The notes beneath the pieces are model-generated. The model worked only from the letters and a program-made list of their open reading frames with translations. It was not told where the DNA came from and searched no databases. Positions 15,036 to 22,256 of a DNA stretch of 32,837 bases are shown piece by piece (the stretch's first letter is position 1; each line of letters opens with the position of its first letter). A program made the translations under genes and the position numbers. Origin of the DNA: Acidobacteriaceae bacterium (GTDB taxonomy: Bacteria > Acidobacteriota > Terriglobia > Terriglobales > Acidobacteriaceae); the NCBI GenBank assembly GCA_027307045.1, contig DAHUXR010000048.1, positions 1 to 32,837 on the forward strand. Direction: 5' to 3'.

Positions 15036-16361
15036 TTACGACAGGGTTACGCGCCCGCGAGTCATGCGGCGATGCAGTTCGGAAACCATGTGATCGATGT
15101 CCGGAGGTGAGATGTTGCAGGCCACGCTGGGATCAAGGAACATCTTCCGTGTCCGGGTTTCCCCGGCAGAAGACCACGGGCGCGGTGGCGAAACATGGCT
15201 CACCGCGTCGCGGCGTAGCTGCACCAGCAGTGCCTGAACAACTTCGCCATCCAGCTTGGCGGGTGCCAGCCAGCTCAATTGCGCGGCAGCCTCGCCCAGG
15301 GCAAGCTTTTTGCGGTAAGGACGCTCGCTCAACATGGCGTCAAAGGTGTCCGCCACGGCCACAATCTTTACCGGCAGTGAAACTTCGTCATTATGAAGGC
15401 GATCAGGATAGCCGGATCCATCGGCGCGTTCATGGTGGGAGCGCACCACCTCGGGAATTTTGGGCCACGGAAACTGCACTGTGGAAACAATGCGATGGCC
15501 CTGCACGGTGTGGTCGGCCATTTCCTGGAATTCTCCGGGCTCCAGCGCGCCCGGCTTGCTCAGCAGGTGCTTATCCACTGTCACCATGCCGATGTTATGC
15601 AGGTAGCCGGCTGCACGCATTTCGCTCGCCTCGGCGGCGCTCATACCAAGCGATTCCGCAATACCGGCAGCGTAACGGCCCACGCGCAAAGAATGGCCGT
15701 GCATCTGTACGGCTTTCACGTCAATCGTGGCGGCAAAGGCTGCCAAAGCGTCGTCCCAGAAAGAGTGAACAGATGCAATCAATTTCAGATTGTCCGCTGT
15801 GCGCTCTTCCAGTGACATCATCAACTGGTGGTTGTACATGGCCAACGCAATAAACGGAGCCAGGTCGCCAATCTGCTTCAGCACTTCCGGCGTGTACTCC
15901 GCTCCGGCTTCACGTTCGCCCAGCAGCAGCGCGCCAATCAGCTTGCCATGGACTTTCAACGGCGCAATGCACCGAAACCACACGCTGGAAATATTTCCTG
16001 TGGAGCTTAAGAAAGTGTCACAGCGCTCGCGCGAAATTCTCTGCGGCCCGGTGACGTTGGTTAGGGCATGCACGTGCTTGGAAAGCAGTGGAAAAACCGC
16101 TGTTTGCGGAAAGACGACAAAGCCCTGCGCTGCGATGGAAGCCAGCATGGCCGGTTTTTCCTGGAAGCGAAACAGCGCGCCTGAGCCGGCGCGTATTGCC
16201 GCCATTACCACTTCCAGCGCGCCATTGGCGGTCTGGGAAAGGTCTCGCTCACCCGTGAGTACGGGACCCAGTTCGGCCAGGACCTGGGAAGCGAGCAGCG
16301 GAGGCCTGCTAGTAAAAAAGGAGTCGGCCAATTTTTCGAGCGGCGCGATCTTCCAGAGCAC
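15036..16361 (-). CDS. GAF + HD-GYP domain protein with altered HD motif
   Basis: 441 residues. The N-terminal part (about 30-180) looks like a GAF sensor domain (FRCIAPLKVHGKLIGALLLGE). Residues about 205-370 are an HD-GYP domain of cyclic-di-GMP phosphodiesterases: MHGHSLRVGRYA (220-231), YLHNIGMVTVDKHLLSKPGAL (253-273), DHTVQGHRIV (283-292), SHHERADGSGYPDRL (308-322) and ADTFDAMLSERPYR (337-350). The defining His-Asp is His255-Asn256 and the usual following Lys is Met259, so one metal ligand is lost, while the GYP signature is intact. It may be a weak enzyme or a c-di-GMP receptor. The start is GTG with a weak SD, so the exact N terminus is uncertain. No transmembrane segment is seen, so it should be cytoplasmic. 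No diguanylate cyclase is nearby. Confidence 0.9.
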   Translation of the reverse strand: MLWKIAPLEKLADSFFTSRPPLLASQVLAELGPVLTGERDLSQTANGALEVVMAAIRAGSGALFRFQEKPAMLASIAAQGFVVFPQTAVFPLLSKHVHALTNVTGPQRISRERCDTFLSSTGNISSVWFRCIAPLKVHGKLIGALLLGEREAGAEYTPEVLKQIGDLAPFIALAMYNHQLMMSLEERTADNLKLIASVHSFWDDALAAFAATIDVKAVQMHGHSLRVGRYAAGIAESLGMSAAEASEMRAAGYLHNIGMVTVDKHLLSKPGALEPGEFQEMADHTVQGHRIVSTVQFPWPKIPEVVRSHHERADGSGYPDRLHNDEVSLPVKIVAVADTFDAMLSERPYRKKLALGEAAAQLSWLAPAKLDGEVVQALLVQLRRDAVSHVSPPRPWSSAGETRTRKMFLDPSVACNISPPDIDHMVSELHRRMTRGRVTLS

Positions 16362-16502
16362 CTTAGCGTAACAGCTTATGCGCCTAATGAGAAAGGTCTA
16401 AGTATCGGGATGGTTAACAGGAAAGTGGTTCCTTGTGGATTAGAAAATGCTAAAGGAAGGACGCAAGGGTTGAGCGGCACACCGTTCTGTTGAAGGAATA
16501 GT

Positions 16503-16748
16503 GTGGGCACCGTGAATGAGAAGAACCTGACGGATCAGATTGACTATCCGGACGGTCGGCGGATCGCACAGCTTATGGTTGTAAGCGCAGCCATCTCCCA
16601 CCCACGGGATATCTATGGACAAATCATCGAATTCTTGCGGATGAATAGATCGATCCGCAGAAGTGACGCTGCCGATTGCATTCAGGGCTGTGTGATCCAA
16701 AAGAAACTCGAGCAACTCTGCCGGTGTCTAAACCAAGGAGCGAAATGA
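16503..16748 (+). pseudogene. Remnant of a DinB-like gene (C-terminal part only)
   Basis: The frame from GTG 16503 reads VSAAISHPRDIYGQ then IIEFLRMN, about residues 27-48. It aligns without gaps to VASAVVIHAADEYGQ then MIEYLRMN in the DinB-like protein encoded at 18076-18702, and similarity extends back to KNLTDQI versus QNALEEI. Homology covers only about 16512-16655, i.e. the last 45 or so residues of the family. An in-frame stop lies just upstream (16491-16493), and the sequence after position 16655 diverges. The copy is on the strand opposite to the intact pair. It is best read as a decayed third family member; translation from the GTG is doubtful because no SD is present. Confidence 0.65.
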
Positions 16749-16758
16749 GGATCTCTGG

Positions 16759-17988
16759 GTGAACAGCTATAAGAGTATCGCGGCAGGCATTCTGTTGCTT
16801 CTTACCTCAGCGGTCGCACAGGACAACAATTCGCCCGTTGCTGAGGGACAGCAACCTCCTGATTTGCACTACCAGCTCGCAACAAAAGACGGCCGTACCG
16901 TGTTCCACCTGGGCGAGGCCATCGAAATAGAGGAGCTGTACTCAGCAGATGTTGCAAAAAAGTACTCGCTCCTTAGCCTGCCTCACCTAATCAAAGGCCA
17001 TCCTGTCCAGGTAACGATCAACCCCAATAGCGGTGTTATTGATCGAATTCAAGACGGCGGTGCGCGTACCGCCAACTCCATCTTGCAGGCGAATTGTCTT
17101 TATGGTCACGGCGAAGGAGTTGGAGTCGGCTGTGGTGATTGTGACTTTCGGCGACCGCTCACGCCGTCGCCAATCAGAATCCCGCTCAATCTGACCCGTC
17201 AATTTCAGATCACTAAACCTGGACATTACTTTCTTCAGACAAAGGCCGCCAACGTGGTTTTGGCGACTACGGCAGAGCAAATGAATGTGCCGATCGCTCT
17301 CACGTCCAACATTCTTGAAATCGAAGTCGTCGAAGACCCTCTATGGTCCAGAGAGACTCTGGCGACGGCAATCGAACAGTTCTACAAGGCACAAGTAAAG
17401 TATGTTTCTCGCGGCTGGGACAAATTGTCGATAAGTCAGATGGGCGCCGAGGAAATCGGTGAACGCATAAATCTGGAAGGCGAAATGCAGGCAGCCGCTG
17501 AAAAAATGAGACTTCTGGATACCGAGGAATCTCTTGCTGAAATCGTTCGACGTTATGACGGAGCCAGCATCGGCTGGGATTATTACCGTTATATCCTCTA
17601 CGAAGGAATCATCCAGTCCAAACACAGCTCTTTCGTCATCGATTTGCTGTCAGAACGGATGCTGCAACCTGACTTCTGGGTTTCCGAACAAGTAATCGAC
17701 CAGCTCACAGCGATGAAGCTCCAGAGCCAGTTCCCAGCGGCTCTTGATAGCAATGCTCCTTCTTACAAGAAGCAGTTTTATCCGGAAGCACGGAGAATCT
17801 TGCACGACTATGTCCTCGCTGTAGGAAAGAGTTTAGCGGAGAAAGATTCCAATGCTTATGCGCCGAGCTTGAACGCGTTTAACCTCTACGCCCTGCAGGA
17901 TTATTGCACCGGCAAACCGCTGATTTCTAGAAGCGAGTTGCAGGAGATGAACCAGCAGATCGGCGCACACGCAGAGAATTCAAAGTAG
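16759..17988 (+). CDS. Secreted protein of unknown function
   Basis: 409 residues, GTG start with GAGG 8 nt upstream; a stronger AAGGAG sits before a six-codon mini-frame (ATG at 16745) that ends across the GTG. The signal peptide is SYKSIAAGILLLLTSAVAQ. Residues about 25-200 look beta-rich (LHYQLATKDGRTVFHLGEAIEIEE...), similar to a macroglobulin- or Ig-like fold, and contain a Cys/Gly patch GVGVGCGDCDF (about 119-129). The C-terminal half (about 205-400) is helical. I recognise no named family. The base composition appears somewhat lower in GC than that of its neighbours. It follows the DinB-like remnant and ends before a convergent hairpin. Probably periplasmic or extracellular. Confidence 0.75.
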   Translation: MNSYKSIAAGILLLLTSAVAQDNNSPVAEGQQPPDLHYQLATKDGRTVFHLGEAIEIEELYSADVAKKYSLLSLPHLIKGHPVQVTINPNSGVIDRIQDGGARTANSILQANCLYGHGEGVGVGCGDCDFRRPLTPSPIRIPLNLTRQFQITKPGHYFLQTKAANVVLATTAEQMNVPIALTSNILEIEVVEDPLWSRETLATAIEQFYKAQVKYVSRGWDKLSISQMGAEEIGERINLEGEMQAAAEKMRLLDTEESLAEIVRRYDGASIGWDYYRYILYEGIIQSKHSSFVIDLLSERMLQPDFWVSEQVIDQLTAMKLQSQFPAALDSNAPSYKKQFYPEARRILHDYVLAVGKSLAEKDSNAYAPSLNAFNLYALQDYCTGKPLISRSELQEMNQQIGAHAENSK

Positions 17989-18018
17989 AACAAAGTTTAG
18001 GTTTCCCGACGAGCAAAA

Positions 18019-18052
18019 AGGAACACGGAGCTTACTTTGCCTCCGTGTTCCT
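18019..18052. terminator. Hairpin between convergent genes (bidirectional terminator candidate)
   Basis: AGGAACACGGAG (18019-18030) and CTCCGTGTTCCT (18041-18052) form a perfect 12-bp stem with a 10-nt loop. It lies between the convergent genes ending at 17988 (plus) and 18076 (minus). On the minus strand the stem is followed by a short T stretch (complement of AAAAA at 18015-18019). On the plus strand the T stretch is poor. It shares its AACACGGAG core with the palindrome at 12778-12847. Confidence 0.6.
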
Positions 18053-18075
18053 CTGTGATTCTGTGGTAAAAAGTT

Positions 18076-18702
18076 TTAGTTGCCCCGGCTCGCTGGCGGC
18101 ACAATGCCGTTCATGCGCAGGTATTCAATCATCTGACCGTATTCGTCGGCGGCATGAATCACCACGGCTGAGGCCACGAACAAACGCGGCGCCGTTCCGC
18201 GGAACCATTGAATTTCCTCAAGGGCGTTTTGTGCGGTAATAGTTTTGGCCGCGCGATGGCCCACCGCGAACGAATCCTTCAGGAATTGAATGATCTCAGC
18301 CTTGGTCTTCAACTCGTCAGGGCCGTTGGTGCCTTTGATGTTCTCAGGCATCTTTTCGCCAGTGATATTTGTCCACAGGCGATAATTTGCCGTGGCGGTG
18401 TGCTTGACCAGCTGCGCGAAGGTGCGGACGTCTTTGTACGCGGCGCCCGGAATATTCAGGCTGGCGGGCGTGAAGTCAAATTTGTCGGCAGGCATGGCTT
18501 CCGCTGCGTCTACGACATTCTTTTCATACGTGCTCACCTGGCGGTCCACCAGCGAAGCGAAAGTTGCGGGAGGCGCGGGGGAAGCCTGCGCTTGCGGCGC
18601 AGGTGAGGCGGCTGGAGCGGCAGGCTTGGTTCCGCCTTGAGCGAATGCGCCAATAGACAAACTCAGAATTGCCGGCAAGCAAAAAATTCTCATCTGTTTC
18701 AT
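18076..18702 (-). CDS. Secreted DinB-like protein (copy 2)
   Basis: 208 residues with AGGAGGAG upstream of the ATG. A signal peptide (MRIFCLPAILSLSIGAFAQ, about 4-22) is followed by an Ala/Pro/Gln-rich linker (about 25-45), so the domain acts outside the cytoplasm. The rest is a DinB four-helix-bundle: VDRQVSTYEKNVVDAAEAMP, FDFTP, AQLVKHTATANYRLW (His about 101), and VVIHAADEYGQ then MIEYLRMNG near the end. DinB proteins bind a metal through three His. In the paralog next door the last motif is HAFDHYGQ, but here the second His is Glu (HAADEYGQ), so the metal site is changed. It follows the paralog by 140 bp and may be the last gene of the minus-strand operon. The enzymatic role is unknown. 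Confidence 0.85.
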   Translation of the reverse strand: MKQMRIFCLPAILSLSIGAFAQGGTKPAAPAASPAPQAQASPAPPATFASLVDRQVSTYEKNVVDAAEAMPADKFDFTPASLNIPGAAYKDVRTFAQLVKHTATANYRLWTNITGEKMPENIKGTNGPDELKTKAEIIQFLKDSFAVGHRAAKTITAQNALEEIQWFRGTAPRLFVASAVVIHAADEYGQMIEYLRMNGIVPPASRGN

Positions 18703-18842
18703 TTTGAAACTCTCCTCCTATGTGCGATCTCAAGTGACAAAGAAAGATATCACGAGCACATCGTCTATGCTCCGAGTCGGGCGTCCGGAGAAAAATGCGG
18801 AGACATCCACCTCCGCATTTCTGCCGGTTTCTGCGCTAAAGC

Positions 18843-19460
18843 TTAATTGCCGCCCCGGCTGGCCGGCGGGATGATGCCATTCATGCGCAGGTATTCCACC
18901 ATCTGGCCGTAATGATCAAAAGCGTGGCCCACGGCAAAGGTGGCGCAGAAAAGCCTGGTTGTCTGTCCCTGGCCAAACGGGCTGGGAATCTGGGAAACCA
19001 CATTTTCCGCCGTCAAAGACTTCGCCGCTTTATGTCCGATGGCAAACGAGTCTTTCAGATACTTCACAATCTCGGCTTTCGTCTTTAGCTCGGAAGGACC
19101 GTTGTCCTCCTTGGACTCGATCGGCGACTTATCACCGGTGATCGCTCCCCAGAACAGATAATTGGCGGCGGCTACGTGCCGTACCTCCTCGGCAAATGTC
19201 TTCACGGTCTTATATTCACTGCCGGGGATGTTGAGGGAGCCGGGAGCGAAATTGAATTTGTCGTCCGGCATGGCCTCAGCCGCGCCAACAAATTCTCTTT
19301 CGAGGTTGCTGATTTCCCGATCGACCACGGATGCGATGGTGGGTGGCTCAGTCTTTTTTGCCTGGGCGTTGGGCGTGGCAGGCGGTTTGGCCGCCTGGCC
19401 GAACGCGCTCATGGCAAAACAAATTAGCGCTATCACACAGAAAATTCTCGGATGTTTCAT
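18843..19460 (-). CDS. Secreted DinB-like protein (copy 1)
   Basis: 205 residues from the ATG at 19460. The frame also opens at 19481, but a GAGG about 8 nt before the inner ATG and the signal peptide right after it (KHPRIFCVIALICFAMSAFGQ) favour the inner start. The linker is short and Lys/Pro-rich. The DinB-type domain shows VDREISNLEREFVGAAEAMP, KFNFAP, VRHVAAANYLFWG (first His), and FAVGHAFDHYGQMVEYLRMN with an intact HxxxH, so the usual metal triad appears complete. It begins 21 bp after the MFS stop, in operon spacing. Bacillithiol/mycothiol transferases and related enzymes share this fold, but a secreted form is unusual and its substrate is unknown. Confidence 0.88.
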   Translation of the reverse strand: MKHPRIFCVIALICFAMSAFGQAAKPPATPNAQAKKTEPPTIASVVDREISNLEREFVGAAEAMPDDKFNFAPGSLNIPGSEYKTVKTFAEEVRHVAAANYLFWGAITGDKSPIESKEDNGPSELKTKAEIVKYLKDSFAIGHKAAKSLTAENVVSQIPSPFGQGQTTRLFCATFAVGHAFDHYGQMVEYLRMNGIIPPASRGGN

Positions 19461-19481
19461 GTGTTTTTCCTCTTCTCTCAT

Positions 19482-20768
19482 TTATGAATTGGTAGGTTGC
19501 TGTAAACGATACCATGGCGAGAGCAGCAAGCCAGCAGTCAGAGCAATGGCAGCGAACGTGAGCGTGAACTGCACGCCTGCGCTCGATGCCACAAAACCCC
19601 AAACCGCGCTGCCCAACGCCAAGCCGCCTTGCAAGACCAGCACGTACATTGAGATCACACGCGCTCGAACCCAATGCGGAGCGGCTGTCTGCGCCGCAAG
19701 GTTCAGCGTGGCAAGAATGCTGATCCACGCGAGTCCTGCTGCCGCGGAAAATGCCGATGCGACCGCGAGCGACGGCGAACGTACCAGCCCGCAAAGCGCA
19801 ACGGCAAAAACTAGCGTTGCGTAGGCGATTACCGCATCGGGCGAGAGCAAACGTCTTGCGACGGCAAGAACTCCCGCGCCGCCCAACGCGCCCAGTCCAA
19901 AGAAAGCCAGCATGGCGCCAAAGCCTTCCGCACCAAACTTGCTGGCGATCAACGGAAGCAACGCCCAGAACACGCTCGCGAAAATCGAGAACAGCAATGT
20001 GCGTACCAGAACGGTGCGAATGCGCGGCGCCTGCCGGGCATAACGCAGCCCAATACCAATAGCCCCCATAAATGTGGTGGTTCCATTGCGGGTTTCCGTT
20101 TTCGCCGGCTTCCAGCGATAAAGAAACAGGATTACGCCAAAGAATGAAACCGCGTTGATCAGGAAAGCCCGTCCCGATCCGGTGGAGGTGCCCTGGCAGC
20201 AGGTGGCAATTACAAATCCGCCCAGCGCCGGACCCACGGCGCGCGCAATGTTGAACCCGGCGGAATTGAGCGCCACGGCCGCGGCGAGCTGGTTCGGCGG
20301 AACAAGATCCGGCGTGAGCGATTGCCACGCAGGATCGTTCATGACCGCGCCCACTCCCAGCAGAAAAGTAAATACCAGCAGAATTTGCGGCGTCACGGTT
20401 CGTGTGAGCGTCATGACGCCAAGCACGCTAGCTGCCGCCACCATGGACGCCTGGGTAAAAAGCAGAAACTTGCGGCGATCAAAAATGTCCGCCAGCGCGC
20501 CGGCGGGCAACGCAATCAGCAGCACGGGCAAGCTTACCGCTACCTGCACCAGCGCAACCCACATCGGGGAACTCGTGAGCGAGGTCATCAGCCAGCCGGT
20601 TGCGACATTTTGCATCCAGCTTCCGGTGTAGGAGATCACGGCGGCAATCCACAGGCTGCGGAAGAGCGGCTCACGCAAGGGCGAGAGAACGGATTCATGC
20701 ATCGCTACAGGCTGAACTGAAACCGGACTCTCCATGGATCTAGCAGGCCTCGTGGGAATGGCGGACAT
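19482..20768 (-). CDS. MFS transporter, enterobactin-exporter-like (MFS_3)
   Basis: 428 residues, hydrophobic throughout, with about 12 membrane helices. The first helices read LFRSLWIAAVISYTGSWMQN (about 36-55) and TSSPMWVALVQVAVSLPVL, and the cytoplasmic loop 2-3 motif is GALADIFDRRKFLLF (about 90-104), typical of the PF05977/EntS-like MFS group. This group exports siderophores, macrolides and other small molecules by proton antiport. A substrate cannot be inferred. The start is 6 bp after the stop of the APC permease, and the DinB-like gene follows by 21 bp, so the three are co-transcribed. No regulator gene is adjacent. Confidence 0.92.
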   Translation of the reverse strand: MSAIPTRPARSMESPVSVQPVAMHESVLSPLREPLFRSLWIAAVISYTGSWMQNVATGWLMTSLTSSPMWVALVQVAVSLPVLLIALPAGALADIFDRRKFLLFTQASMVAAASVLGVMTLTRTVTPQILLVFTFLLGVGAVMNDPAWQSLTPDLVPPNQLAAAVALNSAGFNIARAVGPALGGFVIATCCQGTSTGSGRAFLINAVSFFGVILFLYRWKPAKTETRNGTTTFMGAIGIGLRYARQAPRIRTVLVRTLLFSIFASVFWALLPLIASKFGAEGFGAMLAFFGLGALGGAGVLAVARRLLSPDAVIAYATLVFAVALCGLVRSPSLAVASAFSAAAGLAWISILATLNLAAQTAAPHWVRARVISMYVLVLQGGLALGSAVWGFVASSAGVQFTLTFAAIALTAGLLLSPWYRLQQPTNS

Positions 20769-20774
20769 GACAAA

Positions 20775-22256
20775 TCATTGGACTGCTTCTCCCACGGGAT
20801 CGTGAGCAGGCTGCCCGGAAAACGGCCATTCCCTTCGCCGCCATGAACGCGCCAGAAAGAGAATGATCCCAACAAGGGCGATTGCCGCGCCGAACCGGAT
20901 TTCTTTCAGGTTGGGACGGGCGTAAAGAATATAGACAAAGCCCAGCGCCGCCAGCAGAGCGGGAATGGGATAAAGATACATGCGGAAAGGGCGAGGGAAC
21001 TCTGGATGTCGCGAACGCAGAAGGAATAGCCCAAACACCTGCATGAGAAATTGCACCATAATGCGGATCACCACCAGCGCAGCGATGAGGTCCTGCAGGC
21101 GCAACATGCAGAATGCAGTGGTAACCAGGCCCAGCGTCAACAAAGAGCGGTGAGGAAATTGATTCTTGGGATGGAGCTTGGCGTAGGCGCGAAAGAAGTT
21201 GCCGTCTTCAGCCGCGGCATATGGGACGCGCGAGTAGCCCAGCATAAGCGAAAAGACAGACGCGAACGCAGTCCACATAATAAGGAATGTGCCGAACATT
21301 CCCCACCACGTCCCAAATGTGCGTTGCAGCAGCGTGGAAGCGATGTAATAGCGCGCTTCATTCGCGCCTATCTGGTCCAGCTCCTGCCATGGCAGAACAC
21401 CCAGAATGCTGATGTTCATCACCAGATAGAGTGCGCCGACAATCACGATAGAGAGCAAAATCGCGCGCGGAATGTTGCGTTCGGGCCGCTTGATCTCCGC
21501 GCCCAGAAAACACACGTTGTAATAGCCCCAGTAATCATAGGTAGCCAGCAACATGGCCGCGCCCAGGCCGGTGATGAAACCGGAAGAGAAATTGAACGCT
21601 CCGGGAGCAAACGTGAAGGCCCGCGCCGTGTTGAAGTGGCTGAGTCCAGCAACGATGACCAGCAGGATTGCACCGAGCACTCCGACGGAAAGATAGCGGG
21701 CAAGTTGTCCGATGACGGAGACGCGACGATACAGCAGCCATAACGCGAGCAGGCAACTTCCCATCGCAACAAACGTGCCGTGGGTGATGAAGAGACGGAA
21801 CTCCAGAGCGCCGAGCGGGCCAAGTCCCAATGAGACTGTGTGATCGGCGACCACATGGGCCAGCGACGGCCAGACATACTCCGCGTAGCGGGCGATTCCG
21901 AGGCAGCCGGACGCGATGGAGAGCGGCGCACTAAAGATCAATTGCCAGACAAACAGGAATGACATCAGCCGGCCCAGTCGTTTTGCGCCGTAGCTCTCTT
22001 TTAAATATTGATACGACCCACCGGCCTGCGGCATGGATGCGCCAAGTTCCGCCCAGACCAGGCCGTCACACATGGCGAGAAACGCGCCGAGCACCCAACC
22101 GAGCATCGCTTGCGGGCCATGCATGGCATGAATAATGAGCGGGATGGTGACAAATGGCCCCACACCGATCATGTCAATGATGTTAAGCGCGGTGGCTTCG
22201 CGCAAACCTACTTCGCGCGCCAGACCCGGGATTGGGCTGTGCGGAATTTCTGTCAT
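20775..22256 (-). CDS. APC family amino acid permease
   Basis: 493 residues and about 12 hydrophobic helices. The N terminus matches the APC superfamily: REVGLREATALNIIDMIGVG (about 14-33), in which the unwound helix 1 GVG binds the substrate backbone, then DGLVWAELGASMPQAGGSYQ (about 64-83). It should import amino acids or related amines by cation symport. The start ATG overlaps the stop of the PIG-L gene (ATGA), so the two are translationally coupled, and the MFS gene follows after 6 bp. The substrate is unknown; a link to the product of the PIG-L enzyme is inference from coupling. Confidence 0.92.
   Translation of the reverse strand: MTEIPHSPIPGLAREVGLREATALNIIDMIGVGPFVTIPLIIHAMHGPQAMLGWVLGAFLAMCDGLVWAELGASMPQAGGSYQYLKESYGAKRLGRLMSFLFVWQLIFSAPLSIASGCLGIARYAEYVWPSLAHVVADHTVSLGLGPLGALEFRLFITHGTFVAMGSCLLALWLLYRRVSVIGQLARYLSVGVLGAILLVIVAGLSHFNTARAFTFAPGAFNFSSGFITGLGAAMLLATYDYWGYYNVCFLGAEIKRPERNIPRAILLSIVIVGALYLVMNISILGVLPWQELDQIGANEARYYIASTLLQRTFGTWWGMFGTFLIMWTAFASVFSLMLGYSRVPYAAAEDGNFFRAYAKLHPKNQFPHRSLLTLGLVTTAFCMLRLQDLIAALVVIRIMVQFLMQVFGLFLLRSRHPEFPRPFRMYLYPIPALLAALGFVYILYARPNLKEIRFGAAIALVGIILFLARSWRRREWPFSGQPAHDPVGEAVQ

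Noticed and set aside
19348-20328. 326-codon minus-strand frame rich in Arg, Cys and Gly
   Set aside because: It is a shifted frame of the MFS transporter and a DinB-like gene, both of which have motifs and good starts.
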